Positions 40,750-48,966 of a stretch of DNA of 64,000 bases are shown piece by piece (positions within the stretch are counted from its first letter, which is position 1; each line of letters opens with the position of its first letter). Below the pieces are notes generated by a model. That model made no database searches. It saw nothing but the letters and a program-made list of their open reading frames with translations, and was not told where the DNA came from. Position numbers and translations under genes: made by a program. Source of the stretch: SIG77 sp045589595 (GTDB lineage: Bacteria; Verrucomicrobiota; Lentisphaeria; Victivallales; UBA1829). The stretch covers positions 67,416-131,415 of the forward strand of contig JAZNPK010000035.1 in assembly GCA_045589595.1 (NCBI GenBank). The letters are read 5' to 3'.

Positions 40750-42270
40750 ATGACAAAAAGTGTAACGATCCGCAAATTGCGCCGGATCAGTGATCTGACA
40801 TTTGAATTTCCTGAAAATCGCGGTTGTGTTTATCTTCTGACGGGTGCAAACGGTGCCGGTAAATCCACATTGATCTCCGCCCTCGCGCAGATCGGAAATC
40901 CCGGCGCGCTTGATCATTTCTTTCAGCCGAATATCAATTTCAGAGATACGGAAAATATCCTCTCAATCTCGCAGATCTGTTATAATGCGGGCGATGATCT
41001 GAGTGCGGATTTTTACTTTTCCACTGAACAGAACAAGTGGGTTTGCAAAGGCGACAGCGCCGCCGTTTTTGCCGCGTTCGGTTTCGCAGAAACACTTTTC
41101 GCCGGAGCAAAACCGAAGCGGAAACCGGTCCCGGGCGAACTCTTTGAAACGGGTGATGTCAGACCCGCTGATCCCGAAATCTGCAAGGCGGCTGCCGAAA
41201 TTTTTGATGACGATATTTTTCAGCAGCTTTCCGTCATTCAAAGTCCTGTGACCGGCGAAGAGGTTTTTTTGCGTCCGCTGAACATTCACGGGAAACAATA
41301 TTATTTCAGCGAAAATAATTTCAGTGCCGGGGAACGGGCTGTCATAAAATTGTCCGACCAGCTTCTCCGCCTTTCCCGGGGTTCCCTCGTGCTGATCGAT
41401 GAAGCGGAAATGGCGCTGCATCCCAAAGCACAAAAACGATTGCTGCTCTACCTGAACAAAGTGGCAGAACGGAAAAATCTTCTGGTGATCATTTCTACCC
41501 AATCCGCCAGTTTGATCAAGATCACCGATCCGCGCAGGATCCTGTTTCTGGATCAGGACGAAACCGTTGGAAAAATGGTCTGCCGCAGAAATGTTTATCC
41601 CGCTGCGATCCTCGGTGAAATGGCGTTTGCGGAAGAGATCCTGCCGGAAACGATCCTGCTGGTGGAAGACGGCGAAGCCGCCATGCTGCTTGAGGCGATC
41701 GTTGCAAAATTGAAATCCGTTATGCCCGGTACCGATTTCCCCTATACAAAAATTCTGCCCGTCGGCGGCTATATGCAGGTGGTGATCCTGATGGATAATC
41801 TGGAACGGGTGTTTCCGCCTTTTGTACACCGCCGTGCGGTCCTTGACAAAGATGCTGAACACAATATCAGAAGAACTGCCGCCGATCCCGGCAGATCACA
41901 GCACAGCGTCGTCAGCCGGAATCTGGAACGGATCTATTTCCTCCCGTGCGCCCCCGAACAGGGGGTGATCCGGCTGCTGGAAACATCCCCGCGACAACAT
42001 AATATCCCCCTGCGGAAACTCTTTTCGTCGGATGCTGTCGATCTGATGGATGTGATGCGCGGAAATTATCACTATCGCGAGATCACCGGCAGTTCCCGGA
42101 GCGATTGCAAAGATAAATTGTCCATTCTCGTTTCCGCGATCGCTTCCATTTCCGGCGAACCCGAATACCTCGTCCGGAAAAAACTTTATCACTATTACAT
42201 CGAAAAACATTATAAAAACATAACACGCCTGAAAGAGGAATATTGTCCACTGATCTTCCGCCGTTATTAA
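40750..42270 (+). CDS. OLD-family ATPase with TOPRIM nuclease-like domain
   Basis: 506 aa. ABC-type ATPase: Walker A TGANGAGKST (31-40), signature-like FSAGERA (191-197), Walker B LVLIDEAEMALHP (213-225) and the switch region IISTQS. The C-terminal part has TOPRIM features: ILLVEDGEAAMLLEAI (E306), a Gly-Gly turn (VGGYM, 338-342), and VLDKDAE (D366, D368). Members of the OLD family cleave nucleic acids and include phage-defence proteins such as P2 Old and Gabija GajA. No helicase, reverse transcriptase or other partner is adjacent, so it is probably a class 1-like single-gene OLD protein. GAGGTG precedes the ATG. Confidence 0.82.
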   Translation: MTKSVTIRKLRRISDLTFEFPENRGCVYLLTGANGAGKSTLISALAQIGNPGALDHFFQPNINFRDTENILSISQICYNAGDDLSADFYFSTEQNKWVCKGDSAAVFAAFGFAETLFAGAKPKRKPVPGELFETGDVRPADPEICKAAAEIFDDDIFQQLSVIQSPVTGEEVFLRPLNIHGKQYYFSENNFSAGERAVIKLSDQLLRLSRGSLVLIDEAEMALHPKAQKRLLLYLNKVAERKNLLVIISTQSASLIKITDPRRILFLDQDETVGKMVCRRNVYPAAILGEMAFAEEILPETILLVEDGEAAMLLEAIVAKLKSVMPGTDFPYTKILPVGGYMQVVILMDNLERVFPPFVHRRAVLDKDAEHNIRRTAADPGRSQHSVVSRNLERIYFLPCAPEQGVIRLLETSPRQHNIPLRKLFSSDAVDLMDVMRGNYHYREITGSSRSDCKDKLSILVSAIASISGEPEYLVRKKLYHYYIEKHYKNITRLKEEYCPLIFRRY

Positions 42271-42300
42271 AGCGTTTGGTTTCACGCTCGGAAACCTCGT

Positions 42301-42335
42301 CGTGCCCGGGCACGATATGGCACACACTGTATGGA
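42301..42335. repeat. Perfect 14-bp palindrome and CACACACTGT fragment of the mosaic repeats
   Basis: CGTGCCCGGGCACG at 42301-42314, then ATGGCACACACTGT, which matches the 9.4-kb repeat units. It forms the leader of the WRGG-repeat gene. Confidence 0.6.
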
Positions 42336-42343
42336 GAATGGAT

Positions 42344-42910
42344 ATGAAAAAATGGATGTTGCTTTGTGTGATTTTGATTCTGGGCATTTCGCTTGAGGCG
42401 CAGAGTCGTGTGTGGCGCGGCGGCTATACGAAGTACAGCGGCGATGCGGTGTTTACGGTTCAGGAATCGGGCGGAATATACCGTATCTGGCGCGGCGGCT
42501 ACACGAAGTACAGCGGCGATGCGGTGTTCACCATGCAGGATTCCGGCGGTACGATCCGGGTATGGCGCGGCGGCTACACGAAGTACAGCGGCGATGCGGT
42601 ATTTACAGCATCTTCCGATTCGTCCGGCGTGATGCGTATCTGGCGTGGCGGTCAGACAGGATACAGCGGCAGTGCAACGCTGACGGGTTCAACGGATTCG
42701 TCCGGGATCCTGCGTGTCTGGCGCGGCGGTCTCACCAAATATACCGGTGATGCGCTTTGTGCCGCGCAAATGGACCGGTCCGGTGTATTGCGGATCTGGC
42801 GCGGCGGACACGTTAAATACACCGGTGATGCCATCTTCACTGTGGGGGACGCGGACGAACTGACACGCCGCAGTATCTTTACACTGGTTGCGATCCTGAT
42901 GACAGATTGA
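42344..42910 (+). CDS. Secreted WRGG-repeat protein (unknown family)
   Basis: 188 aa from the ATG at 42344, which has GGAG 7 nt upstream. MKKWMLLCVILILGISLEA is a Sec signal peptide. The mature protein is almost only six tandem repeats of 25-26 residues with consensus R-(V/I)-W-R-G-G-x-T-K-Y-S-G-D-A-x-F-T followed by a variable Ser/Asp/Gly-rich linker; positions of W, GG, Y, G and A are invariant in most copies. The repeats are also highly similar in DNA (repeats 2 and 3 share a core of about 38 bp), implying recent duplication. The spacing suggests a beta-solenoid or beta-propeller-like surface protein. I do not recognise the family. Confidence 0.75.
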   Translation: MKKWMLLCVILILGISLEAQSRVWRGGYTKYSGDAVFTVQESGGIYRIWRGGYTKYSGDAVFTMQDSGGTIRVWRGGYTKYSGDAVFTASSDSSGVMRIWRGGQTGYSGSATLTGSTDSSGILRVWRGGLTKYTGDALCAAQMDRSGVLRIWRGGHVKYTGDAIFTVGDADELTRRSIFTLVAILMTD

Positions 42911-42916
42911 GCCCGG

Positions 42917-44089
42917 TCAGACTGCGGTATGATCAAAGACGCAGTTGCCGTTGACAAAGGTCGCTTTGACTGTTTTCCGGTCCTGATCCAGCACTGTGAT
43001 GTCGGCTGCGAGACCTGTCTGAAGGCGTCCTGTCCGGTCGTCAAGATGCAATGCTTTTGCGGGATTGGCGGAGAGTGACAACGTCGCTTCAGACGGAGAA
43101 AAACCGAACCGTTCCGTCATATTGAAGAATGCCAGATTCATGGAAAGGGATGAACCCACGATCGCGTTATCGCTTTCGCGCCGTGCCAGTTCGCCTTCCC
43201 GGATGATGTACCATTCGTTGCCGTCGCAGAATCTGCCGTATTTCAATCCTGCGCCCTGCATGGCGTCGGTGATGGCGATAATGTGTTCAGCTCCTGCTGC
43301 GCGTCTGGCAAGATGTATCAGTTCGGGCGGGACGTGAAGTCCGTCCATAATGATCTCTTTCATCACCCGGTCATCGATCAATGCCAGATCCGTCAGTGCG
43401 GGCTGCCGCACACCGGAATCCGTGGTGGAATCGGCGTAAGCGTCATAGAGATGACAGAATTGTGTCACTCCTGCCGAAACGGCATCTTCGTACATGGCTG
43501 GCGGACAGGCGGAATGACCTGACGACACGGTGATCCCTCTGGCGTTCAGATCCCGGATCATATCCAGTGCCCCGGGCAGTTCGGGGGAGATGGTCACGAT
43601 CTTGACAGTATCCTCCCCGGCGGCAAGAAACGCTTCCATTTCTTCCGGATCGGGCATCCGTATCTGATCGGGAGCCATACCGCCCCGGAATTCGTAACTC
43701 AGATACGGTCCCTCCAGATGAGTTCCCGCGATCTTTGCTCCTGCCGGTTCTTTCCGGGACGCATCCCGGATCACAGTCAGTATCTGCAGCGTCTTTTCGC
43801 GCGGGGCACTGGCGAGAGCCGGGCAAATGGTCGTTACGCCGGTCTCCGGTGCGAATTCTGCCAGTTTTTCAATTTGGTCCGGATTTTCGGCGCTGTATGC
43901 GCCCAGACCGTGAAAATGAACATCGATAAAACCGGCAAGGATCCAATCCGTTCCGGGGCGGACATCGCCGGTTCTTCTGATACGGGTGATCTGTCCGGCA
44001 TCCCAACTGATCTCTCCGTAGAAAGTTCCGTCAGGCGTGACAATGTTTCCTGCAAGGCTGCTGCAGTTTTTGAACATGGTTTTACTCAT
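42917..44089 (-). CDS. nagA: N-acetylglucosamine-6-phosphate deacetylase paralogue
   Basis: About 390 aa from the ATG at 44089; the previous in-frame codon is TTG. Amidohydrolase motifs: IDVHFHGLGAYS (metal His pair), AGTHLEGPYLSYEFRGG, VSSGHSACPPAMYEDAV, FCHLYDA, AITDAMQGAG and VGSSLSMNL. It diverges strongly from the copy at 39.4 kb and contains ARRESDNAIVGSS near the end, so its substrate could be a different acetamido sugar phosphate. Its start overlaps the lipoprotein stop by 8 nt. Confidence 0.85.
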   Translation of the reverse strand: MSKTMFKNCSSLAGNIVTPDGTFYGEISWDAGQITRIRRTGDVRPGTDWILAGFIDVHFHGLGAYSAENPDQIEKLAEFAPETGVTTICPALASAPREKTLQILTVIRDASRKEPAGAKIAGTHLEGPYLSYEFRGGMAPDQIRMPDPEEMEAFLAAGEDTVKIVTISPELPGALDMIRDLNARGITVSSGHSACPPAMYEDAVSAGVTQFCHLYDAYADSTTDSGVRQPALTDLALIDDRVMKEIIMDGLHVPPELIHLARRAAGAEHIIAITDAMQGAGLKYGRFCDGNEWYIIREGELARRESDNAIVGSSLSMNLAFFNMTERFGFSPSEATLSLSANPAKALHLDDRTGRLQTGLAADITVLDQDRKTVKATFVNGNCVFDHTAV

Positions 44090-44708
44090 CAATGGGTGAC
44101 AGGGTGGAAGATGTGCCGCTTTTGTGTGCCAGTCCCGTTGTGTGGGTCTTGAAGGGGATCAGCAGAACGACCCAGTTCACATATTTGGAATAGGCATTCA
44201 AGCCGGTGATCGTCTCCAGCGGTTTTTCAGTTTTGCCGTCTTTGATCGTCATGTGGAAACGGGCGTGGGCGCTGCGGGTATGCTTCATCAGCAGCGGGAT
44301 CTCCGGCACAACGATATTGATATCGGTATCGGGGATCGGAACAGGACAGGTCGGTGACCCGATGAGAAACTTTTCCACATCCGTTGCCAGAACTCCGCAG
44401 AACAACTGGAAGATCACATCCGATTTTGCAGATTCTTTGACAATGATCATGCTGTTTCCGGCACACAGGTGTTCCATGTACGCCATGACGAGTTCTTTAT
44501 GGACCTGGGGTGCCAGATAGCTGTAATCCATATACACTTTTTTGCCGTGGTAGGCGCTGATATCTGCTTTGGAAAGCGCCTCTTCGATGGCGTCGCAGGT
44601 CAATGCCTCTTCCACCGCGGATCTGCCGGTATTGGTCATATGCGGCGCAGAACATGCCGACAACACGACAAGCACTGCAACAAGAAAAATCGGGAGGAGT
44701 TTTTTCAT
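44082..44708 (-). CDS. Predicted lipoprotein, DUF-type, unknown function
   Basis: 208 aa. MKKLLPIFLVAVLVVLSACS has a clear lipobox (LSAC), so the protein is lipidated and envelope-associated. The mature part has KKVYMDYSYLAPQVHKELVM, SDVIFQLFCGVLATDVEKFL and a basic Pro-rich IPIPDTDINIVVPEIPLLMK region, ending in a Ser-rich tail. This resembles lipoproteins found in PVC genomes near secretion or envelope genes, but I cannot name it. There is no Shine-Dalgarno sequence; TATAATG overlaps the start. The gene precedes nagA with an 8-nt overlap. Confidence 0.68.
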   Translation of the reverse strand: MKKLLPIFLVAVLVVLSACSAPHMTNTGRSAVEEALTCDAIEEALSKADISAYHGKKVYMDYSYLAPQVHKELVMAYMEHLCAGNSMIIVKESAKSDVIFQLFCGVLATDVEKFLIGSPTCPVPIPDTDINIVVPEIPLLMKHTRSAHARFHMTIKDGKTEKPLETITGLNAYSKYVNWVVLLIPFKTHTTGLAHKSGTSSTLSPIDE

Positions 44709-44740
44709 TATAACACAGTCAGTTCAATTTTTCGATAAAA

Positions 44741-44777
44741 CAAAAAGCGCGGATGGCGAATACACTGCCATCCGCGC
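44741..44777 (-). terminator. Rho-independent terminator of the birA-oad operon
   Basis: Perfect 11-bp stem GCGCGGATGGC/GCCATCCGCGC (44747-44757 with 44767-44777) followed on the minus strand by T-run (A-tract 44742-44746). Confidence 0.88.
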
Positions 44778-44791
44778 AGGATGATACGGGA

Positions 44792-46531
44792 TTACAGACC
44801 GCCGCAGAGTTTCAGCAGCACGCCTGCAGCCACAGCGGAACCGATCACGCCGGACACATTGGGGCCCATTGCCTGCATGAGCAGGAAGTTCTGGCTGTCG
44901 TATTCCAGACCCACCTTATTGACCACGCGGGCAGCCATCGGCACAGCGGAGACACCGGCAGCACCGACCAGAGGATTGATCTTTTCCTTGCTGAAGACGT
45001 TCATCAGTTTTGCCATCAGCACGCCGGCGGCAGTACCGATACAGAACGCCACGCAGCCGAGAACCAGAATACCCAGTGTCTGAGCGCTCAGGAACTGTTC
45101 CGCAGAGAGCTTGGAGCCGACCGCGATACCCAGGAAGATGGTCACGATGTTGATGAGAGCGTTCTGGGCGGTATCGCTCAGGCGGTCAACAACACCGCAT
45201 TCCTTCATCAGGTTACCGAACATGAGCATACCCATGAGGGGAGCGGCATCCGGCAGCAGGAACGCGCAGAGCAGCGTGATCAGGATGGGGAAGCAGACCT
45301 TTTCGATCTTGCTGACCTGACGGAGCTGTCCCATCCGGATTTTCTTTTCCGCATCCGTGGTGAGCATCTTCATAATGGGCGGCTGAATGATCGGCACCAG
45401 CGCCATGTAGGAGTATGCCGCCACCGCGATCGCACCCAGCAGAGAGGGGGAAAGGCGGCTGGTCAGGAAGATGGAGGTCGGGCCGTACGCACCACCGATG
45501 ATACCGATGGAAGCGGCATCTTTGATATTGAATTCAATACCGGGGATGAAGTTCAGCAGCAGCGCGCCCAGCAGAGCGGAGAAGATACCGAACTGTGCAG
45601 CACCGCCCAACAGCGCCATCTTGGGGTTGGCGATCATGGGGCCGAAGTCGGTCATGGCACCCACACCCATGAAGATGAGCAGCGGGAACACGCCGGATTC
45701 AATACCCACATTGTAGATCATCCACTGCAGACCGCCGGGCGCACCGATACCCGCCAGCGGAATGTTTGCCAGCAGAGCGCCGAAGCCGATCGGGAGGAGC
45801 AGCAGGGGTTCAAATTCTTTCACGATCGCCAGATAGATCAGCAGGAGAGCCACCATCATCATCAGGACTTTACCGAGACCCAGCAGCCAGGTTTCGCTGA
45901 AGTTGGCGCTGGTCTGGTGAATGATGTCGTAGATTCCCGTGCTGGTCCACAGACCGTAGAGGGCTTCACCCCAGCCGGGAAGGGGTTCAGGCTGGGAGCC
46001 GTTGGGCAGAGAATCGTGATTCACCAGACTGGGCTGGAACTCGGCAATGATGTCGCCGGGCATCAGCGTGGCAGAGGATTCCAGTCCGTCGCGGACGGAG
46101 ATGACTTTCGCCGCCTGAGCCATTTTTACTTTGCCTTTGGTGCGTTCCTGCGGCTTGATCGTCATGATCTCGGCGCCGTCATAATGTTTGTCACCGGTCT
46201 TCAGGGAGCTGGAGTAAACCGTGCCGGGTTCTTTCCACACATACACCAGATACAGATGACCGTTTGCCGGGTTTTCATAGTAATCGAAAACATCGTCCGC
46301 GTTGGAGCGTTCTTCGTTTCGTTTGAGGTTCGCGCAGAGCTTTTTCAGTTCGCAGAGTTTCTGGGGCATTTTCGCCTTTTCTGCAACTGCTTCCACATCC
46401 GCCTTTGCGTCTGCAACTGCCGCTTTTGTGTCAGCTTTCAGTGCTTCCACATCCACGGTCTTGATTTCTGCAAACACCATTGCCGTGCAGAACAATGCCG
46501 CAACAGCAAGAAGGTTTTTCAGGGATTTCAT
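44792..46531 (-). CDS. oadB: Sodium-translocating decarboxylase beta subunit with exported N-terminal extension
   Basis: 579 aa from the ATG at 46531 (GTG at 46549 is the alternative). The C-terminal 390 aa are OadB, the membrane subunit that pumps Na+ during decarboxylation: KEFEPLLLLPIGFGALLANI, GAMTDFGPMIANPKMALLGG with the Asp used for Na+ transport, and GAAGVSAVPMAARV. Normal OadB starts just before the first membrane helices; here about 190 extra residues come first: signal peptide MKSLKNLLAVAALFCTAMVFA, then an Ala/Lys-rich coiled coil (DVEALKADTKAAVADAKADV), then a globular stretch (NPANGHLYLVYVWKEPG...). AGGAG is 10 nt before the ATG. Confidence 0.9.
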   Translation of the reverse strand: MKSLKNLLAVAALFCTAMVFAEIKTVDVEALKADTKAAVADAKADVEAVAEKAKMPQKLCELKKLCANLKRNEERSNADDVFDYYENPANGHLYLVYVWKEPGTVYSSSLKTGDKHYDGAEIMTIKPQERTKGKVKMAQAAKVISVRDGLESSATLMPGDIIAEFQPSLVNHDSLPNGSQPEPLPGWGEALYGLWTSTGIYDIIHQTSANFSETWLLGLGKVLMMMVALLLIYLAIVKEFEPLLLLPIGFGALLANIPLAGIGAPGGLQWMIYNVGIESGVFPLLIFMGVGAMTDFGPMIANPKMALLGGAAQFGIFSALLGALLLNFIPGIEFNIKDAASIGIIGGAYGPTSIFLTSRLSPSLLGAIAVAAYSYMALVPIIQPPIMKMLTTDAEKKIRMGQLRQVSKIEKVCFPILITLLCAFLLPDAAPLMGMLMFGNLMKECGVVDRLSDTAQNALINIVTIFLGIAVGSKLSAEQFLSAQTLGILVLGCVAFCIGTAAGVLMAKLMNVFSKEKINPLVGAAGVSAVPMAARVVNKVGLEYDSQNFLLMQAMGPNVSGVIGSAVAAGVLLKLCGGL

Positions 46532-46555
46532 CGTTTCAGTTCTCCTCACTTGACC

Positions 46556-48616
46556 TTACTTGATGGTCATGATCGCCTGACCTGCAGTCACAACATCTTT
46601 GGCGTTGACGAGGATGCTGCTGACCGTACCGGCGGCAGGGGATTTGATTTCCGTTTCCATCTTCATGGCTTCGATCACAGCAACCACCTGTTCCGCTTCA
46701 ACGGCATCACCTTCCGCCACTTCCAGACGGACGATGGTACCGGGCATGGGGGCGGCAACTTCCGTACCGCCTGCGGGAGCAGCGGCGGCTGCGCCTTCTT
46801 CCACAATGGAGATGATCGCCTGACCGGCTGTCACGACTTCTTTCGCGCCGACCAGCACTTCTTTCACCGTGCCGGATTTTTCAGCCTTGATCTCCGTTTC
46901 CATCTTCATGGCTTCGATCACAGCGACCACCTGACCTGCTTCGACCACATCACCGGCGTTGACTTCAATGCGGACGATGGTCCCGGGCATGGGCGCATTG
47001 ATGGATGCGGCAGCACCGGCTGCGGGAGCAGCTTTCTTCGCACCGCCGACAACCACCTGACTGTTCAGATCAGCGGTGATCACGCCGCCTTCTTTGACCT
47101 GCACATTGAAGGTTTTGCCTTCCACCGTGACGGTGTAAGCGGCGGGAACGCTGTCGTCTTTCTTTGCCGCAGCAACATCGGCGGCATAGCGGATACCCAT
47201 GGGTTTGTCGCCCTTGAGGAACGCGATACCTTTATCACCGCAGGCGGCGGAGATGAAGATGTTTTCTTCGGTGACTTCCAGACCGTTCTTCTTCAGGATC
47301 TCGGTGTTGTATGCGATACCCAGTTCCGGGTTGGCATCGTTCAGTTCCACAACGGATTTCGTGGTGGGTTCCAGACCGAGCTGTTCGGCTGCCCACTGGA
47401 CGAGGACCGGGTCCGGAGCGACCGGCGTTTTGCCGAAGTAGCCGAGGACCATTTTGCCGTAGCCCTTGGGATCCATTTTCCAGGAACCGTCTTTGTTCTT
47501 GCCCTGAACGGCGTTACGGAACGCCTGCTGGAAGTAGAACTGGGAGACCGGTGTGACGGAGGTACCGAAACCGCCGCGGGCAACGACTTCACGCATTTCC
47601 GCGATACAGGCATCGTATTTGTCCAGACAGTTGTTGTCGCGCATCATCTGGGTATTGGCAGTGAGCGCGCCGCCGGGCATGGGGCTGAAGATGATTTCAG
47701 GGGAGACCTGCATGGATTCGGGAGGCATGAAGTATTTGCTCATGCACTTCTTGAACAGATTTTCCACCGCGAGGATCTTTTCAGGATCGATGTCAAGCGT
47801 GTAATCCGGATCGCCGTCCAGCACATGATACATGGCAAGGATGTCGGCTTCGCAGGTGCCGCCGGAAAGGGGCGCCATGGCGAGGTCGATGATGTCGGCA
47901 CCGCCGCGGATGGCAGCGTAGTTGCAGGCGATAGCGCCGCCGGCAGTATCGTGCGTATGGAACTGGATCTCTTTCGCACCTGCACCGTAGGTCTTATCCA
48001 GCAGTTCGCGCGCCATTTTGACTGTTTCGTACACAGTCTGGGGCTTGGATGTGCCGGAGGCATCTTTGAATGCCAGAGAATCGAAGGGGATACCGCTGTC
48101 AACGATTTCCTGCAGACGGTCGATGTAGAACTTGGGCGTATGAGCATAGGGTTCGTTCAGACCGGGAGCAAGCCCCATCATGGTGACGGTGATCTGGTGT
48201 TTCAGACCGTGTTTTGCGATGGCTTTACCGGAAACATCCAGGTTGCGGACGTCGTTCAGTGCATCGAAGTTACGGATCTGGGTGATCCCGTGTTTGGCGA
48301 ACAGTTTCGCATGAAGATCGATGATATCGGAGGACTGGGAGGAGAGACCCACTACGTTGACGCCGCGGGACAGCGTCTGCAGGTTCACGTCCGGACCGAC
48401 GATTTGACGCCATTTGTCCATTTCCTCAAACGCATTTTCCTGCGTGTAGAAGAACAGACTCTGGAAACGGGCACCGCCGCCGATCTCGATGTGATTGATG
48501 CCGGCTTTTGCAGCGGCTTCCAGGGCGGGGGCAAAGTCTTCAGTTTTGGCGCGGGCGCCGATGCAGGACTGGAATCCGTCACGGAAAGAGCAGTCCATGA
48601 ATTTGATCTTTTTCAT
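46556..48616 (-). CDS. oadA: Oxaloacetate/biotin-dependent decarboxylase alpha subunit with two biotinyl domains
   Basis: About 686 aa. TIM-barrel carboxyltransferase (MDCSFRDGFQS, SLAFKDASGTSKP, FHTHDTAGGAIACNYAAIRGG, written in order over residues 7-260) and conserved PYC/OadA domain, then two consecutive biotinyl-lipoyl domains, each with EAMKMET: the biotin lysines are near residues 571 and 652, separated by an Ala-rich linker. The usual OadA has one. It transfers CO2 from a beta-keto acid (oxaloacetate inferred) to biotin, then to OadB. The MKKIKFMDC start at 48616 is used; a TTG lies three codons before. Confidence 0.92.
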   Translation of the reverse strand: MKKIKFMDCSFRDGFQSCIGARAKTEDFAPALEAAAKAGINHIEIGGGARFQSLFFYTQENAFEEMDKWRQIVGPDVNLQTLSRGVNVVGLSSQSSDIIDLHAKLFAKHGITQIRNFDALNDVRNLDVSGKAIAKHGLKHQITVTMMGLAPGLNEPYAHTPKFYIDRLQEIVDSGIPFDSLAFKDASGTSKPQTVYETVKMARELLDKTYGAGAKEIQFHTHDTAGGAIACNYAAIRGGADIIDLAMAPLSGGTCEADILAMYHVLDGDPDYTLDIDPEKILAVENLFKKCMSKYFMPPESMQVSPEIIFSPMPGGALTANTQMMRDNNCLDKYDACIAEMREVVARGGFGTSVTPVSQFYFQQAFRNAVQGKNKDGSWKMDPKGYGKMVLGYFGKTPVAPDPVLVQWAAEQLGLEPTTKSVVELNDANPELGIAYNTEILKKNGLEVTEENIFISAACGDKGIAFLKGDKPMGIRYAADVAAAKKDDSVPAAYTVTVEGKTFNVQVKEGGVITADLNSQVVVGGAKKAAPAAGAAASINAPMPGTIVRIEVNAGDVVEAGQVVAVIEAMKMETEIKAEKSGTVKEVLVGAKEVVTAGQAIISIVEEGAAAAAPAGGTEVAAPMPGTIVRLEVAEGDAVEAEQVVAVIEAMKMETEIKSPAAGTVSSILVNAKDVVTAGQAIMTIK

Positions 48617-48664
48617 AGTTCTCAAATTGCCTTTATGTTGAATGTTTTTTGTAAGATTTCAAGT

Positions 48665-48922
48665 TCATTTGCTGCGGTGGAGTTTCACCGCTTCGATGGC
48701 TGCCTGCGCAAGGATCTTGTCCTGTGCGGAAAGTCCGCCGTCTTTCTTCGCGGGTGCTGCGGCTTTTTTCTTCGCCGGCTGCGCTTTCATCAGTGCATTT
48801 TTGTACGGTTCGAGCACTTTGGACATGAGTTTCATCAGCAGGATCATGATGACCAGGAATGTGTACACCATGCCCATACCGAGAACCATCGCCTTGAGAC
48901 CATCCAATATCATCTGGCCCAT
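48665..48922 (-). CDS. oadG: Sodium pump decarboxylase gamma subunit
   Basis: 85 aa small single-TM protein. MGQMILDGLKAMVLGMGMVY begins the OadG pattern, with the TM helix (MVYTFLVIMILLMKLM) and the Lys/Ala/Pro-rich cytoplasmic linker (PAKKKAAAPAKK) that usually connects to the zinc-binding tip. The ATG at 48922 has AAAGGA about 9 nt upstream; the frame can be read further upstream into birA but that would add charged residues before the membrane helix. Stabilises the alpha-beta complex. Confidence 0.85.
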   Translation of the reverse strand: MGQMILDGLKAMVLGMGMVYTFLVIMILLMKLMSKVLEPYKNALMKAQPAKKKAAAPAKKDGGLSAQDKILAQAAIEAVKLHRSK

Positions 48923-48966
48923 TTGTGTTGTTCCTTTCGGTTTTTTGCGGCTGTGCCGCGTTTTTG

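Noticed and set aside
42412..42750. Second repeated frame (ARRLHEVQRRCG) over the WRGG gene
   Set aside because: It is the +2 frame of the same tandem DNA repeats and lacks a signal peptide and ribosome site.
44700..44716. TATAAT next to the lipoprotein start as a promoter
   Set aside because: The hexamer overlaps the ATG itself, so it cannot serve as the -10 of this gene.
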